Part shown: piece after piece, positions 9,893 to 17,605 of the stretch | How positions within the stretch are numbered: position 1 is the first letter of the stretch | Layout: every line of letters begins with the position of its first letter | DNA from: Mycoplasmataceae bacterium | GTDB taxonomy: Bacteria > Bacillota_I > Bacilli_A > Mycoplasmatales > Mycoplasmoidaceae | Assembly: GCA_031281465.1 (NCBI GenBank) | Contig: JAITFH010000001.1 | Location: 1 to 38,457 of the forward strand | Length of the DNA stretch: 38,457 nt | Direction: 5' to 3' | The notes under the pieces: model-generated | The model's database searches: none | What the model saw: only the letters and a program-made list of their open reading frames with translations | What the model was told of the DNA's origin: nothing | Translations under genes and position numbers: made by a program

Positions 9893-10382
9893 AAAATACC
9901 AAAACACCAAAAAAGAACTTGAAAAAATAGTTAAATGCCCAGTCTGCGGAAAGTTTAAAGCCGGTGTGTATTCGTTTCGTGTTTGTAATTTTTGTGGTTT
10001 TGAATTTGATACGCTGCAAATAGAAGAACCAAACATTTCTGGTGGTGCTAATGTAATGTCTGTTAATCAAATGAAAAAATGATGAAACTACAAAACATCT
10101 TTTAATGATAATTTTGTGTGGACAGATGAAAACCCGTGCGGAGACTACAAAGCACGTTTATTTTGAGATACTTGTCCAATCTGTGGAGAAAAAATTAAAT
10201 TAATAGAAGATGAAACTAATCCCAAATATCGTGAAGACTACGATGGTGCTATATGCACTAAATGCGGTTGAATAAGAGACTTAGTCCAAGCTGTCGAACC
10301 GGATATGAAAGATGGATTAAATAAGTTTTCTGTTAACGAATGCAAAAAAGAATACTTGTCCAAGAAGGGAGGAAAAGATTAA
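9882..10382 (+). CDS. Tandem CPCC-like zinc-ribbon protein, copy A4
   Basis: A 166-residue homologue with CPVCGK/CNFCGF and CPICGE/CTKCGW. Unit 1 ends 'GGANVMSVNQMKKWW' and unit 2 'GLNKFSVNECKK', with a Cys replacing the usual Tyr. It pairs with B3 (11-base overlap) and is coupled to B4 by a TAATG overlap with GGGAGG upstream. The N-terminal Lys-rich helix 'TKKELEKIVK' before the first Cys pair is shared with A3 and A5 and could be a partner-binding segment (speculative). Confidence 0.68.
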
Positions 10383-10457
10383 TGTCTACTAAAGGCCCAA
10401 GCTTTTTATACGGTAATACCAAAGGTTCTCCCACCAGACATATTAATTTTCCTTATG
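10343..10457 (+). repeat. 115-bp perfect direct repeat, copy 2 (partner 9476-9590)
   Basis: Second copy of the repeat described at 9476-9590. It covers the 3' end of A4 and the 5' end of B4. A third, more diverged version is found at the A5-B5 junction (about 11210-11310). Confidence 0.8.
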
Positions 10458-10744
10458 CTAAAGATTTTAACAAGAATACGATTAAGGAACACGAACGTCA
10501 TGCAATCCATATGAAAATAACATGAGAAGAATATGTGATTAAAGCAGTCAAATTCGCTAACGAAATATCCCCTGAAAACCTATCGTTTATAGATGTTAGA
10601 GATATAACTTTTAAATACAAAGAAAAAACCAATGAATATGCACTTATAGATAAAAACGGTTATATTGTTACATACTATTATCCGACTGGAGGAAAAAGAT
10701 ATTATGAAAGCCAAAAACAAAAATGGGAAAGGAAGTATAAATAA
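10382..10744 (+). CDS. Small toxin-tip-like protein, copy B4
   Basis: A 120-residue homologue, five residues shorter at the C-terminus than B1-B3 because the stop precedes the next gene instead of overlapping it. Landmarks: the invariant head, 'EHERHAIH' (H37, H40), 'FKYKEKTNEYALIDKNGY', 'IVTYYYPTGGKRYY'. An in-frame ATG at 10340 would add 14 residues, but it lies inside A4; the GGGAGG spacing and the other copies fix the start at 10382. Confidence 0.6.
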
Positions 10745-10745
10745 G

Positions 10746-11249
10746 ATGAAAAAAAGAGAATACCCATACACAAGAAAAGAATTAGAAACAATAATTAAAT
10801 GCCCAGTTTGCGGAAAATTTGAAGCCGGTGCTGATTCTCATGATATTTGCGAGTTTTGTGGTTTTGAATTCGATTTGCTCCAAATAGACAACCCAGACTA
10901 CCCCGGCGGTGCTAATGTGATGTCAGTTAATCAAATGAAGAAGTGATGGAACTATAAAACGTCTTTTAACAAAAATTTTGTTTGAACAGACGAAGACCCA
11001 TGCGGAGATTATAGAGCACGTTTATTTTGAGACACCTGCCCAATCTGCGGAGAGAAACTCAATGTTAATAAACTAGATATTGACAGCCCTGATTACGAAG
11101 GGGATTATGATGGCGTACGATGTACCAAATGTGGTTGAATAAGAGACTTAGTCCAAGCTGTCGAACCGGATATGAAAGATGGATTAAATAAACTTTCTGT
11201 TAACGAATACAAAAAAGAATACTTGTCCAAGAAGGGAGGAAAAGACTAA
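10746..11249 (+). CDS. Tandem CPCC-like zinc-ribbon protein, copy A5
   Basis: A 167-residue homologue with CPVCGK/CEFCGF and CPICGE/CTKCGW. It starts one base after the B4 stop, with AAAGGAAG about 15 nt upstream, a weaker arrangement than the 11-base overlaps of earlier pairs. An upstream in-frame ATG at 10665 lies within B4 and is rejected. The inter-Cys segment of unit 2 ('NVNKLDIDSPDYEGDYDG') differs from the other copies. The C-terminus 'SKKGGKD' lies over the GGGAGG site for B5, and TAA shares a base with its ATG. Confidence 0.68.
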
Positions 11250-11608
11250 TGTCAACTAAAGGCCCAAGTTTTTTATATGGTAATACCAAGGGTTCTCCTA
11301 CTAGACATATCAATTTTAAATATGCTGTAGATTTTTCTAATAAAGATTTAGAAAGACACATAAGAGAACATATGAAAGAATTTAATATTAATGAACCAAA
11401 AGAATATGTAAAACAAGCGATAGAGTTTGCTAATAATGTCCTAATTTTAAACGATTCATTTGTGGATGAAAAAGGTTCGACTCATAAATATAGTATCGTA
11501 AGCAATGAGTTTGTAATTGTTACGAAAGAAGGATATGTTGCTACATATTACAAACCTACAGATAAAGAACTTTATTGGTATTGAGATAAAAGAAAGGAGA
11601 AAAAATAA
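11249..11608 (+). CDS. Small toxin-tip-like protein, copy B5 (divergent body)
   Basis: A 119-residue protein. The first 23 residues match the other copies ('STKGPSFLYGNTKG', 'SPTRHI'), but the body diverges strongly: 'FSNKDLERHIREHMKEF', 'EYVKQAIEFANNVLI', 'HKYSIVSNEFVIVTKEGY' and 'VATYYKPTDKELYWYW'. The core pattern (H20, H37, a nearby second His at 41, an A-x-E-F-A-N helix, K-Y...N-E-F, T-Y-Y-K-P) is kept and in this copy resembles known toxin tips most closely. The partner A6 is also the most divergent A copy, as expected if the pair has its own specificity. Ends with AAAGGAG upstream of A6. Confidence 0.62.
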
Positions 11609-11612
11609 AACT

Positions 11613-12074
11613 ATGAAAAATAATATTAAATGTCCTGTTTGCGGAAAGTTTGAAGCTGAAAGTGGTTCATTTGAAATATGCCCATTTTGTGGTTTGGAAT
11701 TTGATGGATTACAAATAGAAGAACCAGATTTTCCCGGCGGTGCTAATGTGATGTCCGTCAACCAAATGAAAAAATGGTGAAACTATAAAATGTCGATAAA
11801 TAATAATTTTGTTTGAATGAGTGAAGAACCATGTGTCAATTACAGAGCACACCAGTTTTGAAACACCTGCCCAATCTGCGGTGAACATTTGGAAGTAGGC
11901 AAATTTAAAAATCCTGACATTCCGGATGATCACGATGGTGTTCAATGTTCCAAATGTAGCTGAATAAGAGATTTAGTTCAAGCTGTCGAACCAGATATGA
12001 AAGATGGATTAAATAAGCTATCAGTTAACGAATACAAAAAAGAGTTTTTGGAACAAAATCAAAGAAAAAAATAA
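11613..12074 (+). CDS. Tandem CPCC-like zinc-ribbon protein, copy A6 (last of the array)
   Basis: The shortest copy, with 153 residues. The first Cys pair begins at residue 7, without the ~12-residue Lys-rich N-terminal helix of other copies. Unit 1 has CPVCGK/CPFCGL; unit 2 has CPICGE/CSKCSW, losing the usual Gly. It ends 'EFLEQNQRKK' instead of 'SKKGGKD'. As no gene of the array follows, no embedded ribosome-binding site is needed, which supports the view that the usual tail exists because of the coupling signal. Start 11613 follows AAAGGAG by about 13 nt. Confidence 0.66.
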
Positions 12075-12162
12075 TGATATTTTAAGAAGTTAGATTTTAA
12101 ATGTACGAAAACATACTTTTTCTATCATCTGTTATGCTATTTTCATATTATAATAATGACAT

Positions 12163-12168
12163 TAATAT
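12163..12168 (+). promoter_or_regulatory. Probable -10 box of rpsL
   Basis: TAATAT with 6 nt to the rpsL ATG. A perfect TATAAT also occurs at 12149-12154, 20 nt before the start, and would give a leader of about 13 nt. Which is used cannot be decided by eye. No gene or clear terminator is seen in 12075-12174. Confidence 0.4.
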
Positions 12169-12174
12169 AAACAC

Positions 12175-12621
12175 ATGCCTACAATAGCGCAATTAATTAA
12201 GAATGGTCGTAAACAAAAAAATAAAAAATCACGTAGTGAGGCTTTATTAAAAAATTACAACAGTTTAAAAACTAAATTTAAAGGTGAACACAATCCGTTC
12301 AAATCAGGTGTTTGTACCAGAGTTGGTATTATGACTCCAAAGAAACCAAACTCAGCTCAACGTAAGTATGCCAAAGTACGTTTAAGTAATAAAAAAGAGA
12401 TTCTAGCTTATATTCCTGGTGAAGGTCACAACTTACAAGAACACAGTGTTGTTTTAGTTCGTGGTGGTCGTGCAAAGGATTTACCGGGTGTGCGTTATCA
12501 TATCGTTCGTGGTGTTTTGGATACTCAAGGTGTAGCTAAGAGAAAATGTCAACGTTCTAAATACGGTGCTAAAAAAGGTGCAGCAGAAGAGGCAAACGCA
12601 AAAGCAGCAAAGAAGAAATAA
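12175..12621 (+). CDS. rpsL: 30S ribosomal protein S12
   Basis: A 148-residue decoding-centre protein. It has the family signatures '[10 protein letters not shown]', '[22 protein letters not shown]' (the conserved PNSA loop near the A site), '[21 protein letters not shown]' and '[12 protein letters not shown]' in outline. A 10-15 residue insertion precedes the PKKPNSA loop ('[15 protein letters not shown]'), and a Lys/Ala tail ends the protein. rpsG, fusA and tuf, its usual partners, do not follow; the gene stands alone and converges on the phosphotransferase gene only 11 bp away. Confidence 0.96.
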   Translation: MPTIAQLIKNGRKQKNKKSRSEALLKNYNSLKTKFKGEHNPFKSGVCTRVGIMTPKKPNSAQRKYAKVRLSNKKEILAYIPGEGHNLQEHSVVLVRGGRAKDLPGVRYHIVRGVLDTQGVAKRKCQRSKYGAKKGAAEEANAKAAKKK

Positions 12622-12632
12622 TTTAACTTCTT

Positions 12633-13592
12633 TTATTTAATCTCATAAAATAGTTCTATAGTTCTGCATAGCATCATTATTTGTCATTCGTAGTTATCGC
12701 TATGAAGCGGAATCATTGAAAAAAATAGAAGGCATTCGCATAATAATACTTGCTTCTTTTTTTCTTTAGGGACGAACTGCAAGAATGTTTTGTATACTTT
12801 ATCGGTATATGCTGAATCCTCTATGAATTTATAGTCAATTGTTGTATCTTTTATTTTTAAATCAAAAAGACTTTCAGTAATTAAATCATACTTTCCGTGT
12901 ACAGAATGAGTTAGTTTAGCTCATTCGTAAATACTATCTCCTAGTTCTTGATTACTACCAAATTTACCACGAGGATCAAAAATTTTAATTTCTTGTGAGG
13001 TAGGGTTATACATTATGTTGGAAAAATGTAAATCACCATGTATAAATGTAAAAGTATCATCTGTCAAAAGTAGTTTTTTAACTTTCTTTAAAACTAAAGA
13101 AAGTATTGTCAAGAGATTGGGATATGATTTTTTATTGATAGTAATATCATTTGTAAAAAAAGGAAAAAATATTTGTTCTTGAGCTAATGTACTTAATCTT
13201 TCGAGTGTTTTAGAAACATACATTTGATAGCGATCATTAAAAAATGTATTTTTGTTTTTCTTGGTTTTAGAACAATTACTTTGTAATTCTTCAAGCACCT
13301 TCGTAATATTTGCATAAAAGGCTTTATATTCTTGAACCGTCATTTCTTTTTTAATATAAAGTTCGTGAACAGTTTTGGAATTAATAAATTCCATTTCTAC
13401 TCAATTAGTTGAATCTTCGGTGCCAGAAGCATAAATATTTGGAACATACTTTTTTGCTTTATCTGGAACTTTTTTATATCACGCTATTTCATCTAAAAGT
13501 TTTTTATCGTTCGAAGACTTTTTTAAAATTTTAATGTCATCTTTTTCGGTAACTGATATCTGATTAAAAAAACGAGGTTTAACGATAGCCAT
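12633..13592 (-). CDS. Capsule/choline-type phosphotransferase (APH-like kinase)
   Basis: A 319-residue protein with a kinase-like fold. The catalytic loop is 'FIHGDLHFSNIMYN' (HGD-x-x-x-x-N) and the metal-binding segment 'IKIFDPRGKFG', followed by 'LGDSIYEWAKLTHSVHGKYDLI'. The DPRG plus 'GD-x-x-Y-x-x-A-K-L-x-H-S' combination is typical of the sugar or choline kinases found in capsule and glycolipid loci rather than of antibiotic kinases. The N-terminal segment 'FFNQISVTEKDDIKILKKSS' fits the ATP-binding lobe. TGA encodes Trp at three or more positions. Substrate cannot be read from sequence. Same strand as proS and directly downstream of it. Confidence 0.75.
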
Positions 13593-13614
13593 ATGAAAGT
13601 ATTATTCAAAGAAA

Positions 13615-13620
13615 ATTATA
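13615..13620 (-). promoter_or_regulatory. -10 box (TATAAT) upstream of the phosphotransferase
   Basis: TATAAT on the minus strand, 22 nt before the ATG at 13590-13592, implying a short leader of about 15 nt. It lies between the proS stop and the phosphotransferase, so the latter can be transcribed independently. Confidence 0.4.
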
Positions 13621-13641
13621 TAGTTTAAGCAAAAATGATTT

Positions 13642-15066
13642 TTAGTATGCTCTTGCGAAATAAACTAGCTGAAAAGCTTTTTTACCAGTTAAGAAACATT
13701 TTTTATTTTCTAGTTCTTCTTTTGTGGTATCATCTTTTACACAACGTGGGCGATAGTTGTTGAATTTTTTAATCTTTTCTTCATCTTCTATTTCTCCACC
13801 TCAAGGTGCAAGAACTATTTTATTTAAATATGATTGTTTTTCAAATTCTTCAACTGTATCGACATAAACAATATCGTCATCCATTCTTTTTTTAGCTCTT
13901 GTATAAAGTGTTTTATCATAATCAACAGAAAGTTCTGATATTTTGTTTACGATTTCATTTTCTGCAACTGAAATTTTTTCTCCGGTATCTCTTCTAACAA
14001 TAGTTAAAGTATTGTTTTCAAGTTCTCTTTTTCCTAAAATAACAAAGAAAGGTGTACCTAATGTTTCACTCTCAGCTATTTTAAACCCAAAAGAGTTGTT
14101 GGTATCATCAACTTTAACACGATAATTTGAAAGGCTTGCTTTTAAACTATTTGCAAGCTCTAGAATTTTTGGATTTTCATTAATATTTAATGCACCAATA
14201 ATAATTTGTTTTGCAGCCAATTTAAATGGCATTACAATACCTTTGTCATCTCCGTGTACAACTATGATATCGCCTATCATTCTTTGAGTAGTACCGTGAG
14301 ATGTGTAATAAGGTGGAAAAAATTGATTGTTTTTATCTTGAACTTTAATGTTATACATCTTAGAGAAATTTTGACCTAAAAAATGTGAAGTTCCTGTTTG
14401 AATCATTTGTTTATCATAAGATCAAACTTCACGAGTGTTTGTTCAAACTGCTCCAGCAAATTTTTCCCCTTCTGTTTTTCTTCCAGAAAGCATTGGTAAA
14501 CAACAAACTTCTGTTAAGAATTTATCATATACTTTTCCCACTTTAACTGCAAAATCTTCTGCTTCTTCTTGTGTAGTAAATAAACAGTGAGCTTCGTGTC
14601 AAACTATTTCGCATCCTCTTAAGAAAGGTTTAGTAGTTTTTTCTGCACGATAAACTGTACATCATTGGTTGTACTTTAAAGGAAGCTGCTTATATGTATT
14701 TGCTGTTTGACTAAATAACTGAGAAAATAAAACTTCACTAGTTGGACGAACAATTAACGGATCTTCTAAAACTTCTTGACCAACTTTGGTTACGATATAA
14801 GCTTCTGGAGCAAATCCTTCAATATGTTTTTGTTCTTTAACAAATTCACTTGTTTTAATGAAAAGTGGTAAAAGAACATTTTCAATACCTAATACTTCGA
14901 ATTCATTGTTCAAAATCTTTTGCATTTCTTCTCAAATTTTTCAAGAATTAGGAAGGTAGTTAATTGTACCTTTTGTATCTCCATATGTAAATAGTTTAGC
15001 TAAATCGCAAACTTCTGTATACCACTTAGCAAAATCTTGATCTCGTGGAGTTAATCTATTTCCCAT
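13642..15066 (-). CDS. proS: Prolyl-tRNA synthetase (short, eukaryote/archaeal-like type)
   Basis: A 474-residue class II synthetase that charges tRNA-Pro. Motif 2 region: 'YRAEKTTKPFLRGCEIVWHEAH' in outline; motif 1 region: 'VLEDPLIVRPTSEVLFS'; motif 3 region: 'HGDDKGIVMPFKLA'. The C-terminal extension with 'YRPRCVKDDTT' and 'KKCFLTGKKAFQLVYFARAY' ends in Tyr, as in the eukaryote-like ProRS form. It lacks the bacterial editing insertion (length 474 instead of about 570). Only 2 nt separate it from the upstream trigger-factor-like gene, so the two form an operon. No strong Shine-Dalgarno sequence. Confidence 0.94.
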
Positions 15067-15068
15067 AA

Positions 15069-15668
15069 TTAGTCTTTCTTTTCTGTTAATATTTTTTCTA
15101 GTTTTACTGTAAATTTATGAGCAGCATAGTTTATAGTCTTTTGGTAAATAAGAGAGTTTTTCATTCTTTCAAATTTTTCAGGATCGTTTTTATATTCACG
15201 AATTGAAAGGTTGGTGTTCTTATAATGATCTTGTAAAATATTATCTACTTCTTCGTCGGTTATAGAAACATTTCATTCTTTTTGAAAAAAATCTCACAAC
15301 AAATTATCGTAAATAATGAATTTAGATAAGTTGCTTGCTTTTTCTTCATCTAATTCGTTTCCGTGTGTTTCTAACAAATGTTTTTTAACTTCGTCTAGTT
15401 CACCTTGGTCGAAGTGGATGGTAAAGTTGTTTCTTAAACTATCAGCAATAGCTTTAGAAATCGTTTGACTAAAAAGGTTGTTTTGTGCCATTTTTTGAAT
15501 TTGAGCATTGTTCATAAGTCCAGAACGAATAGAATCACCATACACAGTTGATAATCTTTTAAGTTCTTTGTTTAAAATATTTGCATCATCAGACAATAGT
15601 CTGTTAATCACGATAACCTTGTTGTAATCGATGTCTTTTACTTTTTCTAATTTTGATAGTCTTGCCAT
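15069..15668 (-). CDS. Trigger-factor C-terminal-domain-like protein
   Basis: A 199-residue, largely helical protein. The C-terminal half ('DFFQKEWNVSITDEEVDNIL', 'LSIREYKNDPEKFERMKNSL', 'YQKTINYAAHKFTV') follows the pattern of the SurA-like chaperone domain of trigger factor: V-x-(V/I)-T-D-E-E-V..., Y-x-x-x-P-E-x-x-x-x-x-x..., E/Q-K-x-x-x-x-x. The ribosome-binding tail and the FKBP-type PPIase domain are absent, so it is a stand-alone C-domain. It may assist folding of its cotranscribed neighbour products or of surface proteins; this is inference. Alternative: an unrelated helical hypothetical protein. Confidence 0.5.
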
Positions 15669-15675
15669 ATAGAAT

Positions 15676-15681
15676 ATTATA
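15676..15681 (-). promoter_or_regulatory. -10 box (TATAAT) of the trigger-factor-like/proS operon
   Basis: TATAAT on the minus strand with 7 nt to the ATG at 15666-15668, giving a leaderless mRNA. The 15682-15726 gap to the next gene holds nothing else recognisable. Confidence 0.6.
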
Positions 15682-15726
15682 TTCTAAAACCCACAAAATC
15701 GGTAAAAATAAAGCGATTTATACATA

Positions 15727-16161
15727 CTAAATTGTGACTTCAAAGATATCGTAATATGAGTCAAATTTATTTTCTCAAAATACTTCAACATCTACTTTTT
15801 GACTATCCACAAAATTGTACTTCAAAGAAATTTTGTATTGCATTCAAGTGTTTTTGAATTTCTTGTCTTTTTCAAACCACCCAACGATTTTCTTTTTCAC
15901 AGTCGAAACAAAAGTGTCTTCATTGAAAACCGAAACTACTTTTTCTTCTGAGTATGTATGTTCTACACACTTGTTAAAATCTTGAGCGTCTATGTTTTGA
16001 GCAAGTTTTCACTTTTTAGCTTCATTTTTTGTTCCACTAACTGCAACACCATTTGTTTTACTTTTTGTGTTAGTTAGCAAAACAGAAGTAGTTATTGTAC
16101 CTGTTAATACTAACCCAGCTGATGCTCCGATAACGATTTTTTTACCAGTTTTAAATTTCAT
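15727..16161 (-). CDS. Small membrane-anchored protein (MG286-like position)
   Basis: A 144-residue protein. One N-terminal hydrophobic segment (about residues 9-30, 'IVIGASAGLVLTGTITTSVLL') after a Lys-rich start looks like an uncleaved signal anchor; there is no lipobox Cys. The rest is soluble and rich in Lys, Asp, Phe and Trp. The ribosome-binding site AAAGGAGGTGA is a near-perfect complement of the 16S 3' end and lies inside the upstream gene, whose last 11 bases overlap this start. Third gene of a three-gene operon that, from memory, resembles MG284-MG286 of Mycoplasma genitalium beside proS. Function unknown. Confidence 0.6.
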
Positions 16162-17185
16162 TTATTATCACCTCCTTTCATTCGGAAAATTTACTTTCAA
16201 ATTCTTCAACAGTTACATCTAAATCTTTAACTTTTACTTCTTTTTTAGCATTAGTATTTTCATCAAAACTAAAGCTATTGTAAAAAACATAAATCTTAGC
16301 GTTTTCATTAGCGTCAATAACTTGAATTTTTAGTTTGTAATAACCAACCGATTTCTCGTTAATGTAAAAACCATTTTTTGATATCAGTAAATTCTCGTTA
16401 ACTTTTGTGTTTGAAATAAAATCACCAACAGAAAATTGAAATGAATCGTTAACCAATGTTTGTATATCTGTGTCCAAAACACAACTGTGTTCCTTTTCAT
16501 CAACTTCCCAAGATATTTCAAGTTCTGCTTTTTTTATGATGATTGGTTCTTGTGTGTAAAGTGTTACTAATGAAGAAACAGGTGTGAGCATTTCTGAATA
16601 TTGATTAGTGGTGTAGAAAAGCGGTTCATTACGAACATATGAACCTTGTTTGGAATTAACGTAAATTTCACTAGCGTTTTCTATTAACCCACCATTGTTG
16701 TTACCGGTATCGTAATTAGTGAACGGTAACTCACAGTTAAGCTTGGTATTTTTTACCTGATTGATAAAAGCTTCGAAATTATCCTGAGTAGAATGAATTT
16801 GAGAATTCTTACCTATTGTTTCATCATAGTCTAACTCAAAATCTAGGAAAAAAGTTTTATGATTAATTTCTGATTTTAAGAAACTTTCTGACAACTCGAA
16901 CGTAAAGTTAGTGTGATAAACTTGTAGATATTTACCATCACTAATTCAAGCCGGTATTGACGAATCGTTTAGACGATATAGGTTCACATCTTCCACAGTG
17001 AAAAAATCTGATGAAATATTTGTTTTAATCAGATTTAGCGGAAGATATGCGTTTTGGAAAATGTAGTAGTTCAAACTAAACGAAATACGATTGTTTTTAA
17101 AACTTACTACTCCGTCAACACTGTCTAACGAAAACAAACAATTGTTGTCGCTAATCGGGTTAATGTAGTACGCTCCTAAAGACAA
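16151..17185 (-). CDS. Hypothetical protein of the MG284-286-like cluster, TTG start
   Basis: A 344-residue protein with TGA as Trp at 16946-16948 and 16178-16180. The start is TTG (17183-17185), supported by GGAGGTG about 7 nt upstream and by the absence of an ATG in that position. The sequence is beta-rich with many Asn, Ser and Phe residues, no transmembrane segment and no signal peptide visible. An acidic region 'KKEVKVKDLDVTVEEFESKF' stands near the C-terminus. It overlaps the genes on both sides by 10-11 bases, a tight coupling that suggests a stoichiometric complex of the three products. I do not recognise a family; probably the MG285 counterpart by position only. Confidence 0.55.
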
Positions 17186-17469
17186 TTGTACACCTCCAAA
17201 AACCCTACACAGGCTTTTAAGTAGATTCGGTACTGTTGACTTTTGCTGTAAAAAATCTCGTCGTAAGATTTTTTGTGCAACAGCAACTGATTAAGTAGAT
17301 GTGTTTCTTTTCTGCTAATACAAGAAAGACTTAGATCTACTTGTTTGATGAAAAGTTCCATTTCACGTTTTCGTTTACTTTCCATTCCATTCTCCAATGC
17401 GGTTTTGTAGAAACTATACTTGGAGAATATAAGTTTCATTGTTTGAGAGATTTCTTTTATTTTTGTCAT
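17176..17469 (-). CDS. Small helical protein, MG284/MPN403-like
   Basis: A 97-residue protein, predicted all-helical and Lys/Leu/Ser-rich ('MELFIKQVDLSLSCISRKETHLLNQLLLHKKSYDEIFYSKS' in outline, conserved-looking centre). Size, position next to proS and order with two following genes match what I recall of the MG284/MPN403 family in mycoplasmas. The start ATG follows TAGGAGG by 5 nt, and a TATAGT lies at 17485-17490. The stop overlaps the TTG start of the next gene by 10 bases. Biochemical role unknown. Confidence 0.55.
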   Translation of the reverse strand: MTKIKEISQTMKLIFSKYSFYKTALENGMESKRKREMELFIKQVDLSLSCISRKETHLLNQLLLHKKSYDEIFYSKSQQYRIYLKACVGFLEVYNCL

Positions 17470-17484
17470 TTTTGCCTCCTACTT

Positions 17485-17490
17485 ACTATA
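17485..17490 (-). promoter_or_regulatory. -10 box (TATAGT) of the MG284-286-like operon
   Basis: TATAGT on the minus strand with 15 nt to the ATG. Unlike most leading genes here, this transcript would have a ~9-nt leader carrying a true GGAGG. The divergent gap 17470-17605 contains this promoter and the one at 17594 only. Confidence 0.4.
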
Positions 17491-17593
17491 ATTACCGCGT
17501 TTTTGGCAAAACTCTTAAAATAATTTTTCTATATATGTAATATATAAATTTTTTTCTGTTAAGGCAAAAAATTGCATTTTTTAAAACACCCCT

Positions 17594-17599
17594 TATAAT
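17594..17599 (+). promoter_or_regulatory. -10 box (TATAAT) of the EIIB-like gene
   Basis: TATAAT with 6 nt to the ATG at 17606, implying a leaderless mRNA. Confidence 0.6.
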
Positions 17600-17605
17600 T
17601 TCAAA

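Noticed and set aside
9476-10457. CRISPR-like or insertion-sequence origin of the repeats in the island
   Set aside because: Repeats lie within coding sequence at 867-bp spacing, without spacers, terminal inverted repeats or a transposase.
12633-13592. Aminoglycoside resistance kinase
   Set aside because: The DPRG and GD-x-x-Y-x-x-A-K-L-x-H-S motifs fit capsule or choline-type kinases better; nothing links it to drug resistance.
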